DNA of 64,000 nt. It comes from Neurospora intermedia (taxonomy: Eukaryota; Ascomycota; Sordariomycetes; Sordariales; Sordariaceae). The notes under the pieces are model-generated. The model did not search any database and had not been told where the DNA came from. It was given only the letters and a program-made list of their open reading frames with translations. Positions 33,470 through 46,529 of this stretch are shown piece after piece. The DNA lies in NCBI GenBank assembly GCA_037102815.1, contig BTPP01000009.1, positions 992,001 through 1,056,000 of the forward strand, written 5' to 3'. The first letter of the stretch is position 1, and each line of letters opens with the position of its first letter. A program made the translations under genes and the position numbers.

Positions 33470-36400
33470 TTCTATTTCCCTCGCTTTCTTAATTTTAATT
33501 ACTAATTCATATTCTTATAATCTCCCTAACCGTAGGGCCTATCGTAAAATTCGTTCCGGGTTTATTTTAAACTCGTTATAAAATTCTTTTTTATTCGTCG
33601 GTTATATAAATATATCTTCACCTTATAACTAGGTCTATTCTATTTCCTAGTACTCTAATACTAAATATTCGAACGTTTCCTTCCTTATATTATATTAGTA
33701 ATATAGTATCATTACTTCTAATACTTTTCTTTCGAAGAGGAATATATATAGGCTTATCTTTCCAATTTTCGCTTATATTAGTAGGGAGTTTATAACCTTT
33801 AATAAATAGTATAATAAAGGATTTTCGTCCGTACTAAACTATATATAATATTATAATATAGTTCCGTCGAATTATATACGTACTTCTATAGTACTAAAGC
33901 ATTTTCTCTTTTTTATAATTTTAATTACTTTTATATACTATTTTACTACCTACTCCCTTTTTATCGCCTCTTCTAATTACTTCTCCTTCTCTTCCAACGT
34001 AAATTCTCTTACTTCTCCTTATAGTACTAATATATTTTCGAATAACGCCTATCGTATAGTTCACTCGGCCTTCGCCCTTCTACTAATCGGCGCTAAATAT
34101 AATAAGCGTTATACTCTTTATTCCTAAATTTCGGCTACTACCTATATTAATATACCCTATATAAAGGCCGCTATTAGGGAATAGGCTAACTATTCTTCGA
34201 ACGCTCGGACCCTCTTATTAAAGTAGAGGTTAAAGAGGGGGTAGAAGGTTTCTATTTCGAAACTAAACGTCGATACTACTTTATATATATTAGAAATTAC
34301 CTAAAGATAATTATTTTAAATTATAACGAAACTCCGTACTAGCCTGCGGAATTCCCTTATTAATTCTATCGGAGTATAATAAATTAATATACTATAAATT
34401 ACTACCGCTTGGATTACTTTAGTATAAACTTTACGTATATATATAAAGTTATACTCCTACGTCTTTATTATAATTTATATTAGAGCGTATATTTATATCG
34501 ATATTTTCTTTTTTATTACTTAGAAATATACTTTATAAATAAACTTATAATTGAATTATATACTTAGGAATTATACCGATTCTGTAGGTACTAATTAGTA
34601 GCCCCCTAAGTTAACCGTTTCTTACTTAAATTACTATATCCTTATAAAATAAATAAATTCCAACTTTACTACTTCGAACTCTATCCCCCTTTCTATTACC
34701 TATTTGTAGCAAATCCTCTATACGGCTATTAATTTTTTATAATTCTTTCTTATTAACTTTAAAAAGGCTAAAATATTAATATCGTCGGTAAACTCTACTA
34801 TAATAGTACCTTTAAACCTTTTTAATACCTTATATAGCATTATAATAAAGAAGAGGAATAAAATTAGAGAGAGGGGAGAACCTTATAGTACCCCCGCGGC
34901 TATATAGAATTCTTTTAACGTTGCCCTATCGAAATAAAAATTACCTATTTTATCTAATAAAAAGTTTATTATCTAATATAAGAACTATATTAATAATCCT
35001 TTTTCCTAAAGCGTATATAAGAGCTATTTATAATTTACCCGGTCGAACGCCCCCTTAAAATCGAAGAGGAATAGTAATATAACCGTTCCTAATTCTTACG
35101 CTATATATACTATCTCTATTATAACCTTTATTATAAATTTAATTAACCTCCTTTTCTAATTTCCTATTTAACCCTCGGGTAGGAATCTATACTCCTCCGC
35201 TACAAATATAAACCGTTCTACAATTATAACCTCCAATATTTTACTAATATAGTTTAATAAAATAATAAACCTCTATATACTTACAATCTTCTATTACACT
35301 ACAATCTTACCGGGTTTCTTTAGGACTACTACCTTAGCGTATTACTATTATACTGGGAACGAACTGAATATAAAACTCCCTATTACTACTATTACTAGCA
35401 CCTCTACTAATTTATACCTATATACTTTAAAGAATTTATTAGAAATTTAATTACTTCCTAATACTTTATTAAGCATTATCCGTTATATTATCTTCGTTAT
35501 ATTATTAATATTAACTATATAATTTATTATTAATTAAATTTTTCGTTTTATATACTAATTTAATAAATAACCTATTAATATATCAATTATTAAAAAGAAC
35601 CTCTCCGTTAGGACTTTAACTTTATTTTTATAGCTTCTTAATTCCTTATTATTACCCTTTTAGTATAGTATTAGCATTTTAAATAATTCGGATAGTAAAT
35701 AATTATATATCCTTCCCTATTATTCTAATACTTATAATTTCCTCGAATCCCTAAATATATTTTCTATAAATATTCACCACCGCTTTACTTACATAAACCG
35801 TATAACTTTATTTTACTTCTACTTCGTTTCGTTTAACTCCTATCTCTTTATTAATATTCTCCTTATCCTCTACATATAGATTATCCTCCTTATATACTTA
35901 ACCGCTTCCTTTATATTTTTATTCTACTAATTAACCCTTTTACTAATACCCCTTTTCCATTTTAGTACTATTTCGTCTACAATTTTAATTAATTAGAATA
36001 TTAATTAATTCGCTACTTCTTCTAATTCCTCTACTATTAAAATTATTTATAGGACTATAATATATTCGTTAATAAACTCCTTAACCTTTCTAATATTTAT
36101 AAACGCCCAACTATATTTTATATTACCCTCTTCAAACTCCTCTACAATTTTAATATAAATAGTAACCGATTATATTTAATAGTCTAACCTAATAAACGCC
36201 CTATTTTCTATCGTTTAATATATAGTATATAGCAATTCCGAAACTTAAATATAATCGATCGTACTATAGAGTTCGTTTCTTATTATATTCCCTAGTCTTA
36301 TTAATTCGCTATATAATATTACGAAGGTTAATCGGTAATTAACCGTTAGCGCTAAAAGTACTCTATTACTATAATTTTCTCTTCTATAAATATCCTAGCT

Positions 36401-36825
36401 CGGGTAGTAGAAATTTATATTACCTACTATAATATCCCTTCCTCCCAATCTTAATATAATTTCTTTAAAGGGGGTTTATTAATTTACTTCAAATCCAGAA
36501 TCCCAAATTAGTAAATATATAAACTATACTCGTACTTCCTTAACGCTTCTTCCTAATTGTATTATTATCTAATTATCTCCTTATTTATAATTCTACTATT
36601 TAATTACGAACCGTTTACTAACGTATATTACTATACGCCCCTAATTAGCACTATCTAATACCCAATAGCGAAACGCTCTAGTATTAGGTATACTACCCGT
36701 AGCTACGCTCCGGCCTAGTTCCTATACCGCTATAATATTGTAGCAATCTTCCATTTCGAATACGATCTTTATTCTATTATACAACTTCGCTATATTCTAA
36801 TAGAGTATCTTCAAAATTATTAGGT
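33470..36825 (-). pseudogene. LINE2 ORF2 remnant, 5'-truncated, nested in the gypsy
   Basis: The minus-strand frame starts abruptly at the beginning of the endonuclease domain (ILKILYQNIAK region near 36810, then IIAVQE near 36745). An endonuclease VGNINFYYPS motif lies near 36400-36435. Reverse transcriptase shows FSPLSLILFLF near 34850-34885 and an intact-looking FTDDIN box near 34776-34797. The C-terminal segment near 33715-33740 (LYIFLFERKV) matches the zinc-knuckle end of Tad-like ORF2. No ORF1 is found upstream, where gypsy pol begins directly. LINE2 is distinct in sequence from LINE1. Its catalytic Asp pair survives, but the frame is full of stops. Confidence 0.8.
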
Positions 36826-36829
36826 AGAT

Positions 36830-39800
36830 AGTCGGGGTTCGGTGGACTTCTAGCGTAGTCTAGGACTCGGTCTTCGCGCGATGTCGATCATGCCGGTGAT
36901 CTATCGTTGCCGTCTCGAATATATTATAGGAGATCTATATAAAATTTATTAAAGACCCCCGTAATAAAGTTAATAAATTCTACTATATATAGGTTAAGTA
37001 TTTTTAAGATTATATATTTAGTATATACCCAATTTAACTTCTTCTTAGGGTATTTAATTCAGAAATTCTTAAAGTTTAATTAAACTTTATCCCCTTCTTT
37101 AAATATTTCGGCTAATTATTTCTTATAATTTATAAAGTACTTTTAATCCTATATTAAAATAATTATTATCGTTTAATAAAAATCTATAATTTACTATAAT
37201 TATATAATAAAGTTTTTAATTCTCTTTTAGGAGTTTATAAGTTTAATTCCTATAGGTTGGATAGCGATTACTATAAAGGATTGTAGATAGTAACTATAAG
37301 TAGCGAAGAACGGAGATATCCTAATTGTAGTACTTATTCTACTATTAATTATTAATTATATAGCGGGGTACTAATAGTCCTAATTATTCTACGTATAATT
37401 TATAAAAATTTTTAAGAATATTTATACCTTTTAATTTATATATTCTAGTCCGCCGTCGGTCTAGGGGTAAAATATTATATTTAATTACTATTCTACCCCG
37501 AAGAGGTTACAAAGGTATTTTTAGAAATTACTAATCTAATTAGGACTCCTATTATTAATAATAAATTTAAACTAATTATAGTAGCGTATAAAGTATTGTA
37601 GGAAAATTTTAACGACTACTCTTACTTCTATAGTAGGTATAAGCTCTAAAATTATTACTTTACTAAACTAGTCTTTAATTATTAAGAGGTTTACGCAACC
37701 TCCTAAGGGTAGTAAATTAGTAATAAAATTTATTTAAATATTTCTAAAGAATTAATTTAGGATTAGTAACGGTTTAAATAATCCTCTCTTTTAATTTTTC
37801 TAATACTTTACCCTTCTATAAATATTATAATTAATTATAAACCGACGAATATAAATACCTATTAATAGTTAATAGAAGTCTCTACTAATAATATAAATTA
37901 TACCTTCTCTCCCTAAATAGCCGAAGGTAATTAAATTGTATATCCTTTAAATGAGGCGTATACGTAGGATATTTTTTTTTAAATCCTTTAGCGATATATA
38001 AAGGGTAGTTACTTTAATAATAATTGGAGTACTAGGGATTTAAATACGGCCTTTATAATACAACCTTCCTAGATTATTAATTGAATATTCGTCTAATTAT
38101 ACTTTTAAATTTTGGACTATAATAAATAGACTTTAATTATTATTAGTAATAATTTAGAAGATACTTTAATAAATTATATTTTATTAGGCTACCTTTTTAT
38201 AGAATTATTATAAATCCGGATTTTTAAATACCTTTATACTCTCCCCTACGGCTATAGAGGAGGCTATTATACGAATATAATTCTTAAGAGCCTTCTAGGG
38301 GATTAGCTATATTTCCTTCGCTTCTACGTCTCCTTCGTTAGGCTTATTTTAATTCTACTGAAATAGAGTATTAAATATTATAATAAATTTACTTAGGCGG
38401 TACTAAATTTTAAAATTAAACTTTAAGAGTAATTTAGTCTAATACGTTTAGTATTTAAATAGCTTCTACCTCTCTATAAAGTATTTAAAGTTCTAATAAT
38501 CGGTTATAATAACGAACTTTTTATAATTCTTAAACTTTACTAATTACTTTTTTAAATATTAAATAATTACTAATATCTCTTTATTATAAATAGAATAATT
38601 ACGCTCGGCTAATATAAATTTTTAGGAGTAGTATACTACTATAGTCTTTTTATTATTTCTCTCCTAAGTAAGAATATTACTTAGCCTATAGCCGCTATAG
38701 TTTATTTTTAAAAACGTAGGTAAATTAGGATTCTATTACGTAAAAATAAGGGCCTCGGTAAATAACTTCTTCAATTTTCGAAATATAATATTATACTTAA
38801 TAGTTTATTCGAAAGGGACCCCCTTCCATATAAGCGCTATTAATAGTCTTACTACTATAGAGAAGTCTTTAATAAATATATAGTAATAATTCGTAAAGTT
38901 TAAAAAGCTCCTTATTCCCTTTTAAAACGTTGGGGCTTCCTAATTTATAATTACTTTAATCTTTTCGGGGTCCGCCTAAATACCTACGCTTATAACGACT
39001 ATAAAGCCGAAGTATTTTATACTTTTAATAACGAATTTATATTTCTTAAGGTTTAAATAGAGCCTAACTACCGCCAACCATTCTATTACCTTATAGATTT
39101 TCTCTAACTAAGTTTTCTTTAACCCGAACGAGAAGACTAGTATATTATTTATATAGATTAAGGCGAAATCGTCGAAGTAATTACTAAGAATACTATTAAT
39201 ATACTATTAGAAGGTCGCTAGAGCTCCTAATAACCTAAAGGGTATTATAAATTATTTAAAAAGGTTGTATCGCGTATAGAAGGCCGTCTTCCCTTCCTTT
39301 CCTTCAATTATACGGATTTTATAGAATATTTATACTATATTTATTTTAGTAAATTACTTTACTTTAATTATAATATAGAAAGTTTTTTTAATTAAGGGTA
39401 GTAGGTAATAGTTAATTTTTATAATAATATTTAGAGTTTGGTAATTATAGTAGAATTATAACCTTCTATTAAATTTCCAAATAAAGAGGATTAATATTAC
39501 GGTTAAGGAGTTATTAGTACGGATAAACCCTTTATTAAAAAAGTTTCTAAACGTTTTTTTTAATACTAAGAATTTATTTTTTAATATACTATAGAGCGGT
39601 CTATAGGGTAATAATATTTCTTTACTGTATTTGTCCTTCTTTACTTCTATTTTATAATCAATACTAGAGTAATACGGGTTAACTTTATTAGCCTCTGACT
39701 ATTTCTATACGTAGAATAAATTATATATATTAGTAGGAATTTTCTTCTTTAATTCTTCGTCGGTAAAGTTAACCTTAGGTTTAAGAGCTTTCTTTATATT

Positions 39801-41400
39801 TTATAAACTAATAGTAAATATTGCTACTTCTATTACTTCTCTATTATTCTCTTTCTTAATCCGGTTTAATATAGCTACGAAGGTAATAGCTAAATAGTAA
39901 ATAGCTTCTCTAATTTCTATCGTACGAAGGGAAGACCCTTTAGGTATATATTCTAAATATAAGATTTAATATTCGGTTGCTCTATATTAAAATTTATATT
40001 TATACGGGACTGAATAGGTTTTTATTATAGTCAATTACAACTTTCCTAATATTATAAGGAATTTTAATTTAGGAACTACGTAAATATAAATAACCGATTC
40101 GTAGTTGTAAATATTTACTTTAAAATAAATAATACTTTTAATTTTTATACTTTTTATTTTAGTAGAGGCGCTTCTAATTTATCTCCGGGGAATTAGAATT
40201 ACTAGAATCTTTAATTTTTTAACTACTCTCTTACTAATTATAGTATAATACTAGTAACTTTTATTAACGAAGGTATAGAATTAATTTTCATTATTAATAG
40301 CGATAGGGATTTTAATAATATTTATTTCTATAGGACCTAGGAAGTTCGAAACTTCCGCCTCCTTATTTAATACTCCTATCTATTCCTATACCCGGCTTTA
40401 TATAAGAATTATTCTTTTTCCGACCCCTCCGAGGAAGAATTTTTAATATTTTCTAATAATAGGTCGATATAAGATTTAGTAATTCTAATATTAACTCTAT
40501 TAGAATATTAGGCTAGTTTATATATATAATTACTAATTATATATCCGTTAGTACTATAATATAAATAAAGTCCGGTTGAATACCGCTTATTATATTCCTC
40601 TTAAGAGACTTATTTAGTACGCTTTATATTCTTATTATAATTCTCGTTCTTAATTTTAGTAGCGCCTATTATTATTAATATATTACTATTAATATCCTTC
40701 GAAGGTAGGTTTATAGCTTATTCTCATCGGGGGAAAGACTTCTAACGGTAATTAGCGGCCCCCTTATTACTTTTATTAAACTCGTAGAAGGCTCGGCTTA
40801 TTTCGAACCTTTAAATAATATTTTTTAAGTCTTCTATATATTAGTTGTAAATTTTAAATATATAGACCGAAATTAATTAATTATATAAAGTATTAGATAT
40901 AGAGGTATCTAATTAAGCGAATTAGGATTCGTCCTCCTATATTAAACCTCCTACTTTTATAAAATTCTTCTTAAAGACCGGGAAAAAATCGGCAAAGCTC
41001 TAATTCTCGTATTAATAAATAATTTGTAAGTAAATTAATACGAACTACTTTTCATTCTTATTATCGAAAATTAATTTTAAATAATTAAATTAATTAATAG
41101 GATAGTAGGAATTATTAATATAATTGTAGCGCTAAAAAGCTTTTACTTTAATTATTTTATTACTAAAGAATATATTGAATAGTATTAATTATTCTAATTT
41201 ATCGCTAGAGATTGTTCTAATTACTCTCTCTTTTTCGTATATAAAGTATAATTATATAAAGAATAGGGAGAAGGTTGAAGTAAATCTATCCTACTTCAGC
41301 TACCGGATATTCTTATATTTAATATTAAAAATGGTAGTAAGGGCGGCTTCTAGGGTAATACCGATTATAATACTAAAAGTAATAGTAATTATATAAATAA
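36830..41400 (-). pseudogene. Gypsy gag-pol remnant
   Basis: The minus-strand coding region runs from near the 5' LTR to about 36830. Reverse transcriptase is clear: a KTAF-x-TRY segment near 39260, then IYINNILVFS near 39130-39160 (consensus YxDDILVFS with both Asp codons turned to Asn by RIP), followed by the usual FxxxxxxYLG-like downstream region. Near 36990-37090 the integrase C-terminus shows a GDKVQLNFKNF segment and KKLNW, typical of fungal gypsy elements. Gag is expected at about 40500-41400 but I see no firm motif there. The last about 70 bp (36835-36905) are unusually GC-rich. The element is dead. Confidence 0.8.
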
Positions 41401-41618
41401 TTATTTAAGGGTTACTCTATATTCTTTAAATTATAGGCAGAGTACTAACGGCGGTTCTAATAGCGTCGGCGAACGCTATACTCGTAAAGATACTTCTAAT
41501 AAAATCGTTTCTCTCTCTTTATATTCGCTAAGCTTCAGCCTATTATACTACTTCTTCTACGTTCGATATAGCGTATTACTACCCTTACTACTATAATTGT
41601 AGTATATTTTAATTTATT

Positions 41619-41640
41619 GGTTCTATCGGTTGATAGAACC
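41619..41640 (-). promoter_or_regulatory. Perfect hairpin at the gypsy primer-binding position
   Basis: GGTTCTATC-GGTT-GATAGAACC is a perfect 9-bp stem with a 4-base loop, three bases inside the 5' LTR. The primer-binding site normally lies here. Whether it pairs with a tRNA 3' end or reflects self-priming cannot be decided from the sequence. Confidence 0.6.
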
Positions 41641-41643
41641 TAA

Positions 41644-41844
41644 TATAACGGGGATAGTACGGTTAATACGGGTATTGGTTGTATAGCTTAATTAAGGTTC
41701 TATAAAGGAGGGAAAAATCTATTTGAAATGCGGATCCACCGGCGTAGAGGTTTTCATTAGGGCTGCGCACTCTGCGCCACTGTAGCTAACGATAGCTCTA
41801 GTCCAGAGACTAGAGTCTATAACCCGGGCGCTACCCCTATAACA
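41644..41844 (-). repeat. 5' LTR of the gypsy element
   Basis: 201 bp, starting TGTTATAGGGG in element orientation. It retains GC-rich stretches such as CTGCGCACTCTGCGCC near 41764-41779, so it is markedly less mutated than the 3' LTR. It should carry the element promoter, but no core motif is obvious. Confidence 0.9.
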
Positions 41845-41849
41845 TTTTA

Positions 41850-42690
41850 TATAAAGATTAGCCCTAGTTCTATTAGCTTCGGAAGTTCTTCTTTAAGAAG
41901 TTACTTATAAATTCGGGCTATAGTACCTCCTCTTTTAGTATTAGGGTTTCTAGGGTAGACTATTAACTTACTCTTTACCCTATAACGAATTATACTTTAA
42001 AATATTTATAATAGACGGTTAAATTTGAACTGGGGTTGAATGTATTCGGGTTCTACGGTAAATGAATTTTAAAAGAACGAAATTAGTTAATATTTAGTAG
42101 AGAAAAAGAGAAATAAAAAAGGGGCTTTTCTTACCCTTAGGGCGGAAAACCTAAAGTTTTTTTCTACCCCTCCCCTTTTTAATAGTAGATTCGTTAAAGA
42201 AAAGAATAGTCCTCCAAAAGGATATATTTTTATTCTTGTACTCTAAGGACTACGTATATTTAGTATTAATTGTATTTATAGAAAAATATAGTCGAATAAC
42301 GGCGAGGTAGTATTTAATACTCTACTTTTTGAAGTAGTTTGCGAGATAGGTTCTCCCGATATAGGGGGCAGCAATTTTCCTCAAACTTTTAAATTGGATA
42401 AAAGGGTCTTTAATAACCTTACAAAGAATTGCTCTTTTATTTCTCTTATTTATTATTAGTAGTCGTCTACGGTCCGGTTTTGAGATGCCCTAATCTTAGA
42501 GTTGGAAGCGCTTTACGACCCCTTTTGTATGCTCCGGCGTTACTCCTTCGTATATAGCGATAGCCTTTAGCGAAATACTATTGGAGTATTTCGCTACAAT
42601 CCTATTCCTCCGGCGGGGAGTTAAATGTTTAAATTTTACCTTTTTAATAGGGGATAATAGAATTATCGCTATTTGAATATCTAGTGTTAA
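41850..42690 (-). pseudogene. Mariner transposase remnant, N-terminal two-thirds
   Basis: On the minus strand from about 42620, an N-terminal helix-turn-helix-like segment (SLKAIAIYEGVTPEHTK region) precedes an FFNESTIKKGRGR motif near 42175-42205. That motif corresponds to the first catalytic Asp region (F-x-DES) of Tc1/mariner transposases, here with Asp changed to Asn as RIP would do. A P-x-GxEK-type segment follows. The frame is cut at 41849 by the gypsy retrotransposon and resumes at 29711. Stops are mostly TAA/TAG. It would have catalysed cut-and-paste transposition at TA sites. Confidence 0.75.
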
Positions 42691-42754
42691 AAAGAGGAAG
42701 ATGTAAAAGTTGGGCTGAAATACGGGGTTTTAAAATACGGGGCGTTTATTTATA

Positions 42755-42780
42755 GCAGGCATTGTACTTACCTATTTCTA
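42755..42780. other. Palindrome-centre spacer, right of the mariner
   Basis: About 26 bp between the mariner TA and the right arm, without a convincing match on the left arm side. Confidence 0.5.
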
Positions 42781-43427
42781 CTAGTCTTAGTCGCTCAGCC
42801 ACCTCCGATGGCCTATACGTCTCTTTGGACCTATTAGGTTAAATAGTTGTAATATCCGGCCTACTACCCTTACCTACCTACTAATCCGAATATTATATTA
42901 TTTGGCCCTATAGGTCTAAAACGACGCGGCTATACTCCGGTCTGAGCCTAATATAGACGAAATAGTTTATTGTACGCAAATCCCCAAATTTCCCTAAATA
43001 TTATAGTCCTAAAACGAATAATATACGTGCTAAATTATATTTAGTATTAATATACTTATTAGTACTATCTTCTCCTACCCTTCCTAATTTTAATTATATA
43101 TTTATATCCTACTAACTATATTTAGTAATTTAATTAATATTTATTCTTTTATCTCCTTTACTTTCGTCCTAATTATAAAGTTCCTACTATCCGGAGGAAT
43201 TATATAATGAATCGTCTAATAAGGCTCCTTCTTAATATTTATTAGAATTCTTTAACTAACCTATAAACGAAGTCTATTCTAGAGATATATTTACTATAGA
43301 TATATCTATAGTAGATATTGATATTAATATAGAAATTAAAGATATTTAGCGTCTACTTAATAGTATTTATTAATATATTAGGGTTAATTATTAAATAAGT
43401 TTATTATATTACTTTATTTATTTATAT

Positions 43428-45941
43428 ATTTATTAGGGGATAAATATTTTTTAATAGTATAGTAAACGTTTAAAAACGTTTATTACTATACTTCGATATT
43501 TTAAAGTGTATAAAGTCCTTGCGGATGCTAGCGTTTATATATACTTTGAAAAGGATAAGACTAAATATTAATTAGAAGGGGAGGAGATTTAACCTAAATT
43601 GGACGAATACCTAATCTAACCCCTAATTAAATATATATTTTAAATATACTTCAATAAAACCCTCCGTATAAAATTTAAATTTCTTTTAGGTAAACTAGTA
43701 TTTTATATTTTTCTTACCGATAAATTCGTTAAAATTAGTAATACGGCCTATTTTATTATTATTAAAGATATATTTAATATTCCGTAGATCTATTCTCGCT
43801 TCCGTTCTACTTATAATACTATATCCGAAGTTGCACTAAGATTAATAAAGTTACTTATTGCGTTATATATATAATAGTATACCTATTAAGATTCGTACGA
43901 GTTGAAGGATAGTATTTAGAAAAAAAGAGAGATTTGTAATTATATAGTTATAATAGCGTTTATTATTATAAACTTATATATACTTTAAAATAATATATTT
44001 ATCCTAAAACTATTTAATATTTACTTTAAGAGTAGTTTTATATAATCGCGCGTATATAATACTCTAGCCCGGTTCAGTATAGTTTCTTCTTATAAAATTA
44101 TTTTATAAATTATTAATTATTTTATTAATATTTTTATAGTACGTAATTTAATATTTAAATCCTATAGGGGGATTTTCCGGAGTCCCCCTATAGGATTTAA
44201 ACGTTTATATTCTTATTATTATTTTATATACTTATATAATTATAAACAAATTTTAAATTGGTTAATTGTAACCCGAATATAATTATTATCTATAATAATT
44301 TTAATTTTATTAACCGTATATAAGGTTTTAGAATTGGCCGGAAGGATATAATATAGAACTTTACTATTTATTTCCTTATTGGTAGTCCCAATATTAACGG
44401 GCTATTTAAATTATTTTAGTAGTACCTTTATATTAAATTCTAATTAGAATAGTTTTTTACGTATTTGAGTATAATGTTACTATCCTTCGATAGTACGGTT
44501 TACTATTTTACTAAAAGTTAATTAGCCTTTATAGTTAGGTAGAAATTATAATAGTCTATTCTTTACTTCCCGGTTATTAAGCAATTGAAAACCGCCAAAA
44601 GTTATATCCTATAAACCTTTATTATTATAGAGGATAAGGGTAAAATCTCCGGTATTTATTAATTTTATAATAAATTCTTCTTTAATATCCTCGGACTTAA
44701 TATAAATAATTTTAGGGACCGACTTATCCTCGTCTACGGTAATTAAAAAATAATATTCTTTATTCGCTATATTATTTTCAATTAATTCGAGGTAGGTTAT
44801 ATATATAATTATAAATAGTAGATCTTTACTATACTTATATTCTTTTATATCCTTATAAATTACGTTAATATAATATTTCGGGTTTTTTAACTTCTTATAA
44901 TATAGGATATCTAGGGCTTTAGAAGAGGTAAAAGGGTAAAATAGTATAATACTATATTCTATAATAGTTAATTTCTATTAGAAGATATATTCGCCTCTAG
45001 GATTCTAGCCTTTTTTATTATTAGGCTCGTCGATTATAGCCTTATTTTAGAATCCGACTTTACTAAAGTATTTATACGCCGAATTATATTGAATATTAGA
45101 GAAAAATTTATTAATTAGGAATTTCTTTCTATTTATAACGAAGTCTTTTCCTTATTTACTTAGTCTAAATATAAAATATCTTCGGGTATAATAAATATAG
45201 GCTATTATAATATTTATTATTATTTTTAAGTTATTTATATTTTTCTTATATTTAATAAAGTTATCTCTTTAGGAGATTATAGTATCCTCTAATAAATAAT
45301 AAATCTTCTTCCTATCCTATTTTACGGCGGTAAATTAAATAATTATAAGTCTAAGATACTCTATTTAATATAATTACTTCGCCCTAAGGTTACGGACGAA
45401 CTATTCGTTAATACTATTCTATATTCTAATATAGTACAGTATTCTATAGTTAATAGTTAATAGAAGGCGATTAATATAATTCTTAAGTATATTAATACTT
45501 TTTTTATGTTCGATATTAAATAGAATAAAAATTCAATTTATAATACGAGGATTCTATTTATTTATTTTTCTATTATTAGCCCTTATATTATAGTTATTTA
45601 TAAAGTTATTAAAAACGATATACGAATATATTAGGTAAGTAAATATATAAAACTATTTATTAATAAAGATATTATTAATTATATTTATACAGTCTATTAG
45701 AATAGGTAAGTACGTTAGGGATATACGACTTTTCGACTATTTAATTATTTAGGATTTAATACTCTTAATATTTTATAGTTTGGTTTTACTATATTATTAG
45801 AATTAAAATTCAATACGTTTAATATAAAGGAGGTCCGATTATTGTAGGTAAATAAGTAAATTATAATCTAGGACCCCAAAAGGGGTATTAGGCAAATAAA
45901 GAGGGATATAGGAGAAATAGCTATTAATAGTAATAAAGGCG
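43428..45941 (-). pseudogene. Gene E remnant, uninterrupted copy, right arm
   Basis: This is the same gene as 17190-18075 plus 25903-27530, here without LINE1. The pre-insertion target is at about 45056-45073. The palindrome-bearing intron lies near 44090-44211. The frame is broken by RIP stops. Total coding length is at least 750 codons. It sits nearest the palindrome centre and points toward it, as in the left arm, so it is the last gene of the element before its inner end. Function unrecognised. Confidence 0.58.
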
Positions 45942-46529
45942 AACGAGTATACTTTAATAATAAGGTTAAATTTAATAACGAAATAATATAGTATATCCTT
46001 AATAAAATATTAAGTATTTATATAAATTAGAACCGAATTAATTTAGAGTACTTTATTTATTTGTTAGTCCTATATAATTTTCGCGTTTCTATAGAATCGA
46101 TTCTAAAATTGTATAATATAGTAAAATTTATATAGGGTTTAGTATAGGAGTACTAATATATTTATAATTAGTAGAACGTATTAATTTAATATATTTAAAT
46201 TTAATAGGGGGAATTAACTAGCTCTCCCTCTATTGGATTTATATAAATAATATACCTATATTCTATATTAGAATTCTATTTATATTACTTTAATATATAT
46301 AAATTTAATAGGGGTTAATTAATTATCCCTCTATTGGATTTACATAGACTTTAATATAAATAAAGATATAAACCCCCTTTTTAATAAAGTTATAATATTA
46401 ATAAACTTTAGAGTAGGTATATTATTAGAAGGTAAATATTTTACTATTAATAACGTTAGTTAAATATTAAGTAATTAAACGAAGCTTTAAAGTCTTCTAG
46501 GTATTAATTTACTCTTAGAAATAAATCTT

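Larger units (their letters stand above)
29717..41844 (-). mobile_element. Ty3/gypsy LTR retrotransposon nested in the mariner
   Basis: It has two 201-bp LTRs (29717-29917 and 41644-41844), with TTTTA duplicated immediately outside (29712-29716 and 41845-41849). Coding is on the minus strand. The polypurine tract abuts the 29.7 kb LTR, and a hairpin abuts the 41.6 kb LTR at the primer-binding position. The internal region is 11.7 kb, about twice the expected size, because about 7 kb of other sequence, including LINE2, lies between pol and the polypurine tract. Confidence 0.9.
29246..42752 (-). mobile_element. Tc1/mariner-type DNA transposon, split by a gypsy element
   Basis: The ends are inverted repeats: CAAATAAACAACCCGCA at 29246 and, reverse-complemented from 42752, TAAATAAACGCCCCGTA, each flanked by TA. 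Without the gypsy insertion the element is about 1.37 kb. It contains a transposase remnant on the minus strand. It inserted near the centre of the giant palindrome. Confidence 0.82.

Noticed and set aside
41175-41396. A 73-codon plus-strand frame.
   Set aside because: It is antisense to the gag region of the gypsy element; a shadow frame.
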